Source: Aerococcus christensenii (GTDB taxonomy: Bacteria > Bacillota > Bacilli > Lactobacillales > Aerococcaceae). From it: a stretch of 64,000 bases of DNA. The stretch spans positions 248,001 to 312,000 of the forward strand of contig NZ_CP014159.1 in assembly GCF_001543105.1 (NCBI RefSeq). The letters are read 5' to 3'. Below are positions 43,830 through 52,444 of this stretch, piece by piece. Both the position numbers and the translations under genes were made by a program. The notes beneath the pieces are model-generated. The model had not been told where the DNA came from. It saw nothing but the letters and a program-made list of their open reading frames with translations, and did no database searches. Position 1 is the first letter of the stretch. Every line of letters begins with the position of its first letter.

Positions 43830-44339
43830 CTATTCTTTGATGCACTTCTCATAGGCTAGCCGTTCACTGCCGTCTAATAAACATATTTTTCCGCAGTAAC
43901 GATATTCCTCTTGCTTTAAAATATGTCGCATACGCTGATTATCTGAGTGAGTATCTATCCGCACACTTTTCCTTCCTCCTTGTTTGATTTGTCTCTCAAA
44001 CTGAGTAAATAACTGCCGACTAAGCCCCTCGCCTTTGACTAAAGGATTCATCACTAAACGATGAACGGCTCCGTATGATTCGTTCGACCAAATCCTATAC
44101 TTTTCATAAACTTGATCATAGAAAGAAAGTCCATAAAAACCTATCGGCTCATTCCCCCGATAAACAAAATACCCTTCTTCAGCGATTAAAAGCGTTTTGA
44201 GACTCGCCTCCAAAGCTGGCCAATCTTGCCATTGATCAATTTCTTCTCGATTCAAATCCTCTCGTGCTTGTAAAAACCAAGTCTTCAATCTCTCAAAATC
44301 ACTCTTATAAACCGCTGGATGAATCGTCCACTTTTTCAT
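43830..44339 (-). CDS. GNAT-family N-acetyltransferase
   Basis: A 169-residue protein with a GNAT pattern: YFVYRGNEPIGFYGLSFYD, AVHRLVMNPLVKGEGLSRQLFTQFERQIKQGG (acetyl-CoA loop) and VRIDTHSDNQRMRHILKQEEYRYCGKI. The ATG at 44339 is preceded by AAGGAGGG. It follows the met operon but a terminator lies between, so it probably has its own promoter. Substrate unknown. Confidence 0.75.
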   Translation of the reverse strand: MKKWTIHPAVYKSDFERLKTWFLQAREDLNREEIDQWQDWPALEASLKTLLIAEEGYFVYRGNEPIGFYGLSFYDQVYEKYRIWSNESYGAVHRLVMNPLVKGEGLSRQLFTQFERQIKQGGRKSVRIDTHSDNQRMRHILKQEEYRYCGKICLLDGSERLAYEKCIKE

Positions 44340-44360
44340 TCTTCCCTCCTTCCCTCTTAA

Positions 44361-44398
44361 ACACAAAAACCGGGTCAACTTTCGCGCCCAGTTTTTGT
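44361..44398 (-). terminator. Terminator of the methionine ABC operon
   Basis: On the minus strand AAAAACTGGG pairs with CCCGGTTTTT (44387-44396 with 44365-44374) around a 12-nt loop and is followed by a T-rich tract. It lies about 12 nt after metQ. Confidence 0.85.
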
Positions 44399-44410
44399 TT
44401 AAGATTCATT

Positions 44411-45271
44411 CTATTTCTTTTGACGAACGTCTTCAAATTCTTTTAGCGTATCGTCTTTATCTGTCCAAGCTTTTTGATCAGCTCCGCCAGATACTTCTTT
44501 GATTTTGGCTTCTGTTTCAGCGCTTTGGTAAGCTTTTACCACTTTCTTGTAAAGCTCTTTATCTTTATTTTCAGCTTTCACAGCAATCACATTTTTGTAT
44601 TGTGTTCCTAACTTACTTAAATCATCTGTATCTGAAAAAATGCCATCTTTTATCTTCAAACCTGCAGAAACTGCATAATTGGTATTGGCCACTACTGCAT
44701 CTGCATCTTTCAATTTACTTGGGACTTGAGCAGCATCAACCTCTACAATTTTAAGATTTTTAGAATTTTCAGTAATATTTTGAACAGTTGGTGTTATCCC
44801 TGCTTCTTTATCTAATTTCAAAAGACCTGCTTGTTGTAAAAGTAAAAGCGCACGCCCACCATTTGTAGGATCATTAGGAATCACGACTGTTGCTCCATCT
44901 TTAAGGTCTTTAAGATCTTTTACTTTTTCAGAATAGGCGATCATAGCAGAAATATAGGTGTAACCAATTGGCACTAAATCTTTTTTATTCTTCTGGTCAT
45001 AGTCATTCAAAAAAGCCACATGTTGAAAAGCATTCATATCAATTTCATTTTCAGCAACCGCCGCATTCGGTTGAACATAATCTGAAAAAAGTTTAACTTT
45101 AAGATCGATACCATCGTCTTTCAACTTTTTAGAAACATCGTTCCAAACTTTTTCTTCATTTTCCCCAGCTACTCCCACAGTCACTCGATTAGCTTTATCT
45201 GTTTTGTTGCCACATCCTGCAATGGTTAATACTGATAAGGCACTGACTAATAACACCTGCCATTTCTTCAT
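44411..45271 (-). CDS. metQ: Methionine ABC transporter lipoprotein MetQ
   Basis: The 286-residue binding protein has a signal peptide and lipobox (SVLTIAGC, Cys at 20). The NlpA/MetQ pattern follows: QPNAAVAENEIDMNAFQHVAFLNDY, VVIPNDPTNGGRALLLLQQAGLLKL and NTNYAVSAGL. It binds methionine outside the membrane and delivers it to MetI-MetN. It is the last gene of the metN-metI-metQ operon, 24 nt after metI. Confidence 0.93.
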   Translation of the reverse strand: MKKWQVLLVSALSVLTIAGCGNKTDKANRVTVGVAGENEEKVWNDVSKKLKDDGIDLKVKLFSDYVQPNAAVAENEIDMNAFQHVAFLNDYDQKNKKDLVPIGYTYISAMIAYSEKVKDLKDLKDGATVVIPNDPTNGGRALLLLQQAGLLKLDKEAGITPTVQNITENSKNLKIVEVDAAQVPSKLKDADAVVANTNYAVSAGLKIKDGIFSDTDDLSKLGTQYKNVIAVKAENKDKELYKKVVKAYQSAETEAKIKEVSGGADQKAWTDKDDTLKEFEDVRQKK

Positions 45272-45295
45272 TTGCTTCCCTCTTTCCTAATATTT

Positions 45296-45973
45296 CTAAT
45301 GTTCGTAATGTTTAACGAGTCTATCAGCAATTGCTTGGCTAATAAACACAATAATCAAAATAATTAAAGTGGCTACAATCGTTATATCGTTTTGATAACG
45401 TTGATATCCTCTTGTAATCGCTAAATTACCAAGACCGCCTCCGCCAACAACACCAGCCATAGCTGTCAAGCTGATCACATTGATCACAGTTAGAGCAGAT
45501 GTCCGAATAAGACCTGGTATCGCTTCTTTCAGATAAACTCTAATCACAATATCTCGAATAGAGCAGCCCATAGCTTGAGCGGCTTCAATAATCCCTTCAT
45601 CAATTTCTAATAAGGCATTTTGAACTTGTCTCGCATAGAAGGGAATCGTTCCTACAATCAGCGGCACAAGAGAACCTGTTGTCCCAATAGAAGTTCCTAC
45701 AATCAAGCGTGTAAATCCACCAAGCAAGGCGATCAAAATAACAAAAGGAATCGATCGACCGATATTAACGATCTTATCCAATATAGAATAAACCGCCCGA
45801 TTTTCTTTTAAACCGCCTGGCATGTATAAGACCAACAAGACCCCTATAAGTATTCCAATAGCAAAACCTATCACGCAAGTAACAATCGTCATATACAAAG
45901 TTTCTAGGGTTGCTTTTAACATTTGATCTTGAATCGCTAACACATTAGGCATGATCGTTTTAAAAAAAGCCAT
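45296..45973 (-). CDS. metI: Methionine ABC transporter permease MetI
   Basis: A 225-residue permease with about five membrane segments and the MetI motifs SIPFVILIALL, PFYARQVQNALLEI, EAAQAMGCSIRDIVIRVYLKEA (ATPase-coupling loop) and GGGGLGNLAI. GGGGGTAGAG precedes the ATG. It begins one nt after the metN stop. Confidence 0.93.
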   Translation of the reverse strand: MAFFKTIMPNVLAIQDQMLKATLETLYMTIVTCVIGFAIGILIGVLLVLYMPGGLKENRAVYSILDKIVNIGRSIPFVILIALLGGFTRLIVGTSIGTTGSLVPLIVGTIPFYARQVQNALLEIDEGIIEAAQAMGCSIRDIVIRVYLKEAIPGLIRTSALTVINVISLTAMAGVVGGGGLGNLAITRGYQRYQNDITIVATLIILIIVFISQAIADRLVKHYEH

Positions 45974-45974
45974 T

Positions 45975-47030
45975 CTACTCTACCCCCTTTTTAGAAAAAT
46001 CAATCGTATATTCTCGACATTTCACGCCATTATCCTGCATATATTGGAAAGCAGATCGAAGTTGTTCTTCCGTTCCATTTAAAGAAATTAACATGGTGCC
46101 TACAGGTGTCTGTTGTAAAATTTCCACATTTGCAAATAGAATATTAGCTGGCAATTGGAAACGTTGAGCAAGGGAAGCAATGAGAGGTTCCCCTGTACTT
46201 TCTCCTGTAAAATCAATGCGAATGACCCGATCATCTGGCTGAATATTTAAAAGATCTGGATTTTCTAAAATATTTTCGATTCCTTTTTCTGTTGGGCTAG
46301 CCGAACGAATAAAGTCTCTTGTGAGTGCTTCTTTAGGTTGACGGAAAATATCTAAGATGCTTCCTTCTTCAATTACTTTCCCGGACTGCATAACTGCTAC
46401 CCGATCACAAATTTGTTTGATAACACTCATTTCATGGGTAATAATAACAATCGTAATCCCCATTTCTTTATTCACACGTTTTAATAATTCCAAAATTTGT
46501 CCTGTGGTCTTAGGGTCCAAAGCAGAAGTTGCTTCATCACATAAGAGAACATGAGGATCGTTTGCAAGTGCTCTAGCAATAGCGACTCTTTGCTTTTGGC
46601 CACCCGATAATTGAGAAGGATAAGCCTGACCTCTGTCACCTAAGCCTACTAAGTCCAACAATCGCTTGACCTTTTCATCAATTTCTTCTTGACTTAATCC
46701 AGACTCCTTCAAAGGAAAAGCAACATTTCCTGCCACAGTTCTTGCATTCATCAAGTTAAAATGCTGGAAAATCATTCCTATTTTCTTACGCGCTTCTCTT
46801 AAATCACGAGAATTTAATTCGGCTATATTTTCACCATTGACAATGACTTGCCCACTACTTGGTTTTTGTAGGCAGTTAATGGTACGTACTAATGTACTTT
46901 TACCCGCTCCAGAATAACCAATGACTCCAAAAATTTCTCCGTTATTTACGGTTAAAGAGACATTATCGACAGCTTTTAAATGACCATCTGGCGTATCAAA
47001 GGAAACGGAGACGTTGTTTAATTTAATCAA
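45975..47030 (-). CDS. metN: Methionine ABC transporter ATP-binding protein MetN
   Basis: A 351-residue ATPase with GYSGAGKSTLVRT (Walker A), [28 protein letters not shown], and LLCDEATSALDPKTT. Its C-terminal NIL domain (about 275-350) binds methionine to inhibit transport. I chose the TTG at 47030 (product MIKLNNV), which matches the family start and has AAAGGA upstream; the ATG nine codons earlier has no site. No S-box or T-box is seen before it. It heads the metN-metI-metQ operon. Confidence 0.92.
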   Translation of the reverse strand: MIKLNNVSVSFDTPDGHLKAVDNVSLTVNNGEIFGVIGYSGAGKSTLVRTINCLQKPSSGQVIVNGENIAELNSRDLREARKKIGMIFQHFNLMNARTVAGNVAFPLKESGLSQEEIDEKVKRLLDLVGLGDRGQAYPSQLSGGQKQRVAIARALANDPHVLLCDEATSALDPKTTGQILELLKRVNKEMGITIVIITHEMSVIKQICDRVAVMQSGKVIEEGSILDIFRQPKEALTRDFIRSASPTEKGIENILENPDLLNIQPDDRVIRIDFTGESTGEPLIASLAQRFQLPANILFANVEILQQTPVGTMLISLNGTEEQLRSAFQYMQDNGVKCREYTIDFSKKGVE

Positions 47031-47183
47031 ATGAACGTCATCCTTTCTACATCTCATTTATTTGTTTTTTTATTCTATCATCTTTTCCGACCTTATGACG
47101 AATCAAGTTTTTATTAAGTTTGATCGCTTTAATTGATCAGTCTTCCTTAAAAGCAGATTCTTTTACTTTTTTTCTTGTCTACT

Positions 47184-47198
47184 TTATAATTATTCTAA
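47184..47198 (+). promoter_or_regulatory. PerR-like box overlapping the dps -10 element
   Basis: TTATAATTATTCTAA matches the PerR consensus TTATAATnATTATAA at all but one position. The embedded TATAAT (47185-47190) is a perfect -10 box. Repressor binding here would block the dps promoter. PerR itself is not in the window. Confidence 0.6.
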
Positions 47199-47235
47199 AG
47201 TAGAAATTAAAAATTGCTTTTGAAGGAGGAATTTT

Positions 47236-47703
47236 ATGTCTTACACTAAAACTAAAATTGCGCTTAATCAACTCGTCGCAGATCTTGTACAGGGCCACAC
47301 AGTCCTTCATCAAATTCACTGGTATATGCGCGGAGAAGGCTTCTTATTTTATCATCCTAAATTAGATAAATATATGGATATTCTCAGCGAACAACTCGAT
47401 ACCGTTTCTGAGCGATTAATCACCATTGATGGCTCCCCTTACTCTACACTTAAAGAATTTGCTGAACATACCAAAATTGAAGATCGTTCCGGTCAATGGA
47501 ATACCAGCATTTCTGAAGACATGCACCGAGTTTCCACAGTTATTCGTCAATTAGTTGAAGACTATCAACAAGGCGTTGATGCCGCCAGTGAAGAAGGCGA
47601 CGCGGCCAGTGAAGACGTCTGCACAGGCTACTTACGTGACTTACAAAAAGTCCTTTGGATGCTCCAAGCAGAGATAGGAAAAGCTCCAGAAATTGAGCGT
47701 TAA
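47236..47703 (+). CDS. dps: Dps/ferritin-like DNA-protecting protein
   Basis: A 155-residue Dps protein that oxidises and stores iron and protects DNA against peroxide. The ferroxidase site is formed between subunits. The motifs are seen in HQIHWYMRGEGFLFYHPKLDKYMDILSEQLDTVSERLITIDG (His, then Asp and Glu). Length is typical. GAAGGAGGA lies before the ATG. The PerR-like box over its promoter fits induction by peroxide or iron limitation. It stands alone on the plus strand between the met and infC operons. Confidence 0.93.
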   Translation: MSYTKTKIALNQLVADLVQGHTVLHQIHWYMRGEGFLFYHPKLDKYMDILSEQLDTVSERLITIDGSPYSTLKEFAEHTKIEDRSGQWNTSISEDMHRVSTVIRQLVEDYQQGVDAASEEGDAASEDVCTGYLRDLQKVLWMLQAEIGKAPEIER

Positions 47704-47724
47704 GATTTTTCTTATCAAAACCTC

Positions 47725-47764
47725 AAAAAAAGAGTCACTCCTTATTAAGCGAGTGACTCTTTTT
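47725..47764. terminator. Convergent terminator between dps and rplT
   Basis: AAAAAGAGTCACTC and GAGTGACTCTTTTT form a 14-bp stem flanked by A and T runs. It serves both converging genes. Confidence 0.9.
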
Positions 47765-47772
47765 GGTTTTAA

Positions 47773-48132
47773 CTATTTTCCAAGAACTTGTTTCGCTTGG
47801 TCACAAATTGTTGCAAAAGCTTCTGGATCGTTGATCGCAATATCAGCTAACATTTTACGGTTAATATCAATATTGGCTTGATGTAAACCATTCATTAAAC
47901 GGCTGTAGCTCAATCCGTTCACACGAGCTGCAGCATTGATACGTGTGATCCATAAACGACGGAAGTCACGTTTTCTCTTCCGACGATCACGGAAAGCATA
48001 CATATAAGATTTCATAACGGCTTCTTTAGCCATCTTATAGTTTGTTGATTTTGCTCCAAAATAACCTTTTGCTAATTTTAAATATTTTTTACGACGACGA
48101 CGAGTCACCGTACCACCTTTAACACGTGCCAT
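47773..48132 (-). CDS. rplT: 50S ribosomal protein L20
   Basis: The 119-residue L20 protein has the conserved N-terminus [24 protein letters not shown] and the [13 protein letters not shown] segment. L20 is needed for 50S assembly. In Firmicutes it represses its own operon by binding the infC leader. AAGGAGGA precedes the ATG. It is the last gene of infC-rpmI-rplT. Confidence 0.97.
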   Translation of the reverse strand: MARVKGGTVTRRRRKKYLKLAKGYFGAKSTNYKMAKEAVMKSYMYAFRDRRKRKRDFRRLWITRINAAARVNGLSYSRLMNGLHQANIDINRKMLADIAINDPEAFATICDQAKQVLGK

Positions 48133-48179
48133 ATTATTCCTCCTTGAGTCTTTCTAAGATCTGTTCTATAAAGCTTCTC

Positions 48180-48377
48180 TTAATAAGCTTCTAACATTTG
48201 TTTGATACGTTTCATATCTGTTGAATGTACCAAAGTTGCTTGTTTGTGCTGACGACGTTGTTTCTTAGTCTTTCCATGGAAACGGTGAGAACGTTCTGAA
48301 TGGCTACGTTTTAATTCGCCAGAAGCAGTCCGTTTGAAACGTTTAACTGACGCACGATGTGTTTTTTGTTTTGGCAT
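48180..48377 (-). CDS. rpmI: 50S ribosomal protein L35
   Basis: The 65-residue L35 protein ([20 protein letters not shown]) is complete and is encoded between infC and rplT in the standard order. AGGAGGA precedes the ATG. Confidence 0.97.
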   Translation of the reverse strand: MPKQKTHRASVKRFKRTASGELKRSHSERSHRFHGKTKKQRRQHKQATLVHSTDMKRIKQMLEAY

Positions 48378-48395
48378 ATTTAAATCCTCCTGAAA

Positions 48396-48920
48396 TTAAT
48401 CTTCTTTTGGTGCTAACTGTAATTGCATGGAACGACCTTCCATTTTAGGTTTCTGTTCCACTACGGCAACATCAGCTAATTCTCCAGAAAAGCGATCAAG
48501 CACTTCCTGGCCAAGATCTTTATGAGTAATAGCACGGCCTCTAAAACGAATAGAAACCTTCACCTTATTATGCTTTTCAATGAATTTTCTTCCTTGACGT
48601 AATTTGGTTTGGAAGTCATTTTCATCAATAGTAGGACTCAAGCGAATTTCTTTCACTTGAATAATCTTTTGATTTCGACGTTGTTCGCGTGCTTTACGTT
48701 GTTGTTGATAACGATATTTACCATAATCCATAATGCGGGCTACTGGAGGATTAGCATTTGGTGAAACCATAACTAAATCCAAACCTTCTTCTTCCGCTTT
48801 ACTTAAGGCGTCTCGTTTACTAATAACCCCGAGTTGTCCGCCATTGGAATCAATCACACGCAACTCTTTAGCGCGAATTTCTTCATTGATAAATAATTCG
48901 TTGTTCTTATTTTTAGCGAT
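48396..48920 (-). CDS. infC: Translation initiation factor IF-3 (ATC start)
   Basis: IF-3 prevents subunit joining and checks start-codon pairing. The full protein of 174 residues begins at ATC 48920, giving [29 protein letters not shown] lies 9 nt upstream (48930-48934). A TTG at 48863 would delete the conserved N-terminus. Non-AUG starts are a known autoregulatory feature of infC. Both domains are complete: the N-terminal part to about 80, a linker of QRKAREQRR type, and a C-terminal part ending [13 protein letters not shown]. Confidence 0.93.
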   Translation of the reverse strand: MAKNKNNELFINEEIRAKELRVIDSNGGQLGVISKRDALSKAEEEGLDLVMVSPNANPPVARIMDYGKYRYQQQRKAREQRRNQKIIQVKEIRLSPTIDENDFQTKLRQGRKFIEKHNKVKVSIRFRGRAITHKDLGQEVLDRFSGELADVAVVEQKPKMEGRSMQLQLAPKED

Positions 48921-48935
48921 ACCTATTCACCTCCA

Positions 48936-49099
48936 AAATTGACTATACTAACAATATTTGTGAGAGGTCTGCATAGAAAAAGGCGACGGAATAAGCATCC
49001 CCGTCGCCTTCACACATTCTTGTGCTTTTGTATCTATCAGCCCGAGGACTTCTTTGTCAACTCAGGCGAGAAACGGGTGTTTCTGCTTCTTTTCTCAAC
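48936..49099 (-). ncRNA. infC leader, probable L20-binding attenuator
   Basis: The leader between promoter and infC contains hairpins (GAAAC/GTTTC and a 7-bp GCCTGAG/CTCGGGC stem) and an intrinsic terminator at 48977-49010. This is the arrangement of the L20 leader of Firmicutes, in which L20 binding favours termination. L20 binding is inferred from the family. Confidence 0.65.
48977..49010 (-). terminator. Leader terminator of infC-rpmI-rplT
   Basis: On the minus strand a 10-bp stem, AAGGCGACGG (49001-49010) with CCGTCGCCTT (48980-48989), has an 11-nt loop and is followed by a T-run. Confidence 0.9.
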
Positions 49100-49105
49100 T
49101 TTTTT

Positions 49106-49134
49106 ATTGTACTCTCTTTTTCTATCTTTGTCAA
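49106..49134 (-). promoter_or_regulatory. Promoter of infC-rpmI-rplT
   Basis: On the minus strand a consensus TTGACA (49129-49134), a 17-nt spacer and TACAAT (49106-49111) precede the leader. Confidence 0.85.
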
Positions 49135-49177
49135 AGACTTTTTTATTTCTTATACTAAGAATTTTTATCAATCTTTT

Positions 49178-50431
49178 TTAGTTATCATACCGTCCTAACA
49201 ATCGTTTCACTTTTTCATAAACTTTGAGGAAGGTCGGATGCGGAGACCAAGTAAAGGTACCCATTGTTCGTTCAGCATACCCATTAAAAGAAACTTTAAA
49301 ACGAAAGAGGCCATTATTTTCATCAAACGGCTCACTAATTCCTAGAAAATTATAAACAGGAATCTTCTTATCCAAAGCCAATCGAATCGTTTGATCTTGA
49401 ATAAGGTGAGGAGCATTAATCAAGGAATACTCTTCATTAGACCCTGAATAAAGATAGGTTAATTCGTAAGGACTAATAATAAAGAGTGCCACTGCCAACA
49501 CTGTTTTTTCTTCTGTGGCTTGATCAATCCATTCCTTAGCATCTACCAAACGTTTGCCCTGTGCTTCATATTGCGAAAGGATTTCGCGATGTTGATTATT
49601 TTTCTTCCGACTATTTGGATTAAGGGCTAAGTCTGCTTCTAGAGCATCTAATTCTTCTTTGAGTACTTGCCGACGATTTTGGAGTTTTTCTTGATAGGCT
49701 TTAAAATCAATCTCAGCCAAAATAAATTGCGCTCTGTCCCCCATCGTCTGATAAACCTGTTCAAAATAAATATACTCTTTAGGCGAAATTCCTAAACGGT
49801 GGCAAGTTTTTTCATAACAAGCATAAAATCTAGGCATTTCCTCTAAACCCGTAATTTCACGAACAACTGTTGGATAATGATGGGCTTGCTTTAAAGATTG
49901 TTGTGCCCCTTTGAGATAAGATTTCTCTGGTTTTGAAGGATCCACACCCTTCAAATATTTTTTATAATTCCAATCAAAACCTGCAAATTCTGGACGAAGA
50001 TCTAGTTTATGATAGCTATATCCTGCTTTTTGGAAAATCTCAATCAAAGATTCATTTTGAAATTTAGGATTTTCTCCACGAACATCTGTGACTACATAAG
50101 GCACATCAGGTTTAATCAACAAAGAAATGCCCCCATTATTTTTCACATAAGTCTGCAAGGCTTTTAAAAAGGCACTAACGGTCTCTGAATTCTCAGCAGA
50201 TGAAGGTAACCACCCTTCTATTTCATAAGCTTTTCCTACACGAGTAGGAAGAGCTGCTAATAAGGCTGCTTCAAGGACTTGATGGTGATCATCTTCTAAG
50301 CCTACAAAATGAATTTTGCGACCACGTTTTTCCTTCAAATGTGCCATATCTATTGATTGTAAGTGATTACTCTTGCCTAATTTTTTAATCCATTGATCAA
50401 AATCTTCTGATGATAATTCAACAAATTTCAT
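49178..50431 (-). CDS. FemABX-family aminoacyltransferase (peptidoglycan interpeptide)
   Basis: A 417-residue enzyme that likely adds an amino acid from aminoacyl-tRNA to the lysine side chain of lipid II. The two GNAT-like halves are joined by a helical arm (about 245-310, RRQVLKEELDALEADLALN). Family landmarks include WNYKKYLKGVDPSKPEKSYLKGAQQSLKQA and GSNEEYSLINAPHLIQDQTIRLALDKKIPVYNFLGISEPF. The last part follows the FemX/FmhB and MurM pattern. It is 18 nt after ffh. Which amino acid is added is not visible. Confidence 0.88.
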   Translation of the reverse strand: MKFVELSSEDFDQWIKKLGKSNHLQSIDMAHLKEKRGRKIHFVGLEDDHHQVLEAALLAALPTRVGKAYEIEGWLPSSAENSETVSAFLKALQTYVKNNGGISLLIKPDVPYVVTDVRGENPKFQNESLIEIFQKAGYSYHKLDLRPEFAGFDWNYKKYLKGVDPSKPEKSYLKGAQQSLKQAHHYPTVVREITGLEEMPRFYACYEKTCHRLGISPKEYIYFEQVYQTMGDRAQFILAEIDFKAYQEKLQNRRQVLKEELDALEADLALNPNSRKKNNQHREILSQYEAQGKRLVDAKEWIDQATEEKTVLAVALFIISPYELTYLYSGSNEEYSLINAPHLIQDQTIRLALDKKIPVYNFLGISEPFDENNGLFRFKVSFNGYAERTMGTFTWSPHPTFLKVYEKVKRLLGRYDN

Positions 50432-50449
50432 GTCTTCTACCTTCTCACC

Positions 50450-51919
50450 TTAATGTTTCTTCCCACTATGTCGACGTTTTTTATTCAATTGCCGTGCCAT
50501 TTTCTTAGCAGCGAGTTCTTGGACCCGGTTCTTCTTTCGACGTCCGCCATCCATTCTACCAAATCCTCCCATGCCACCACCTGGCATACCACCCATTAAT
50601 CCGCTGAGGGCACTCATGTCTCCATTGGTCATAGCAGACATCATTGTGCGCGTCTGATTGAATTGTTTGATCAATTGGTTGACTTGAATCAAAGTCGTTG
50701 CAGATCCTTTGGCAATACGTCTTCTTCGACTTTGATTAATGGCATCTGGGTTTTGCCGTTCTTCTTCTGTCATGGATTGAATGATCGCCTTAGTTCGTAC
50801 CATATCTTTAGGATCAATATTCATTTTGTCAATGGGTAACATCTTATTCAAGCCAGGAATCATCTTCAAAATACTTTCAAAAGAACCTAACTTATTGACT
50901 TGATTCATCTGCTTCAAGAAGTCATTGAAGTCATAGGTATTGGCTTTCATTTTTTCAGCCATAGCCGCTGCTTCTTCCTCATCGAATTCTTTTTGAGCCT
51001 TTTCGATGAGAGTCATCATATCTCCCATTCCCAAAATTCGATTGGACATCCGGTCTGGATAGAATGTTTCAAGTTCAGTTAACTTTTCCCCCATCCCAGC
51101 AAATTTGATAGGTTTTCCTGTTATCGAGGCGATTGACAAGGCTGCTCCACCGCGAGTATCCCCATCTAATTTCGTCAAAACAACTCCTGTCACATCGATA
51201 GTTTCATTGAAAGTCTTGGCAACATTCGCTGCTTCTTGCCCTGTCATGGCATCAATCGTCAGAAGAATTTCATCTGGATGTACTGCTTCTTGAATATTTT
51301 TAAGTTCTTCCATCAAGGTTTGATCGATTTGTAGTCGCCCTGCGGTATCAATAAATACCGTATCATACCCCTTCTCTTCTGCATAAAGGAGTGCTTTTTT
51401 AGCGATTTCAACCGGGCTCACTTGGTTCCCTAATTGAAAGACAGGTACGTCTAATTGCTTCCCGATTGTTTCTAATTGATCAATTGCAGCCGGGCGATAG
51501 ACATCCCCTGCAACAAGAAGAGGACGCCGATGATCTTCTTGTCGAAGATGGTTAGCTAATTTCCCAACTGTTGTCGTTTTACCTGCCCCTTGTAACCCAG
51601 CCATCATAATAACAGTTGGCCCTTCCTTAGCATATTGGATACCGACTTGTTCTCCCCCTAAAAGAGCAGTCAGTTCTTCATCCACAATTTTTATAATTTG
51701 TTGAGCAGGACTCAAAGATGCTAATACTTCACTATTTAAAGCTTTTTCTTGAACTTTTCGGACAAAATTTTTCACAACTTTGAAGTTCACGTCCGCTTCT
51801 AAAAGCGCTAGGCGAACTTCCCGCATCATTTCCTTCAAGTCACCTTCTGAAATTTTTCCTTTTTTTCCTACTTTTTCAACCGCTCCTTGTAAACGATCGG
51901 ATAAACTTTCAAATGCCAT
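50450..51919 (-). CDS. ffh: Signal recognition particle protein Ffh
   Basis: Ffh binds signal sequences and, with FtsY, targets proteins to the membrane. The 489-residue protein has an N domain (1-90), G domain (GLQGAGKTTTVGKLA at about 108-122, DTAGRLQID, TKLDGDTRGGAALS) and a Met-rich M domain (about 320-450; RILGMGDMMTLIEKAQ, FNQTRTMMSAMTNG, MGGMPGGGMGGFG). AGAGGG precedes the ATG. It is 20 nt after ylxM. The SRP RNA gene is not in this window. Confidence 0.97.
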   Translation of the reverse strand: MAFESLSDRLQGAVEKVGKKGKISEGDLKEMMREVRLALLEADVNFKVVKNFVRKVQEKALNSEVLASLSPAQQIIKIVDEELTALLGGEQVGIQYAKEGPTVIMMAGLQGAGKTTTVGKLANHLRQEDHRRPLLVAGDVYRPAAIDQLETIGKQLDVPVFQLGNQVSPVEIAKKALLYAEEKGYDTVFIDTAGRLQIDQTLMEELKNIQEAVHPDEILLTIDAMTGQEAANVAKTFNETIDVTGVVLTKLDGDTRGGAALSIASITGKPIKFAGMGEKLTELETFYPDRMSNRILGMGDMMTLIEKAQKEFDEEEAAAMAEKMKANTYDFNDFLKQMNQVNKLGSFESILKMIPGLNKMLPIDKMNIDPKDMVRTKAIIQSMTEEERQNPDAINQSRRRRIAKGSATTLIQVNQLIKQFNQTRTMMSAMTNGDMSALSGLMGGMPGGGMGGFGRMDGGRRKKNRVQELAAKKMARQLNKKRRHSGKKH

Positions 51920-51939
51920 GATTTTCCCTCTTCTATCTA

Positions 51940-52287
51940 TTAATCTTTACTATCCTCAATGAGCAATAATTCTGTAAGTGTCTTTTTCAAATAAGTATCT
52001 GTTGGATATTGGGTATCAAAATAGCGAAGTAACTCTTCTCCCCGTTCATTTCTTAACTGATAATATTTTTTCAAATGTAAAATCTTTTCATAATGTTTTA
52101 AAATTTTTTCTGTTCGTCGAATATTATCATAAACAGCTTGCCGACTTACTTGACTATATTCCGCTATTTCTCCCAAAGAATAATCATCTCGATAATACAT
52201 CTCGATATATTCTCTTTGTTTAGGCGTGAGGAGATCTCCATAAAAATCAAACAGTTGATTCACTTCATTGGTCTTACTAATTTCCAC
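51940..52287 (-). CDS. ylxM: YlxM-like putative DNA-binding protein
   Basis: A 115-residue protein with a sigma-70 region 4-like helix-turn-helix (about 20-65; LTPKQREYIEMYYRDDYSLGEIAEYSQVSRQAVYDNI) followed by a helix. It is the UPF0122 family encoded next to ffh, and modulates SRP in streptococci. A GTG start with GGAGGAAT upstream is used. Order ftsY-ylxM-ffh is conserved. Confidence 0.9.
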   Translation of the reverse strand: MEISKTNEVNQLFDFYGDLLTPKQREYIEMYYRDDYSLGEIAEYSQVSRQAVYDNIRRTEKILKHYEKILHLKKYYQLRNERGEELLRYFDTQYPTDTYLKKTLTELLLIEDSKD

Positions 52288-52444
52288 AAGATTCCTCCTT
52301 TGGGAATAGATACTTTCAACCCTTAAGAATACCGAAGGGACTAAAGAAAGTCAATGTATCCTCCATCTCTTCTAAAAAAGCCTCATTTCTGATGAACTAC
52401 TCTTCAGGAAGAATGACGTCCAACATAGAAACAAGGTCCTTTCC

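Noticed and set aside
47058..47235. S-box (SAM) riboswitch before metN
   Set aside because: No SAM-riboswitch core or leader hairpins; only a short AT-rich divergent promoter region.
48396..48863. Start of infC at the TTG
   Set aside because: Removes the conserved IF-3 N-terminus and has no ribosome site; the ATC at 48920 is better placed.
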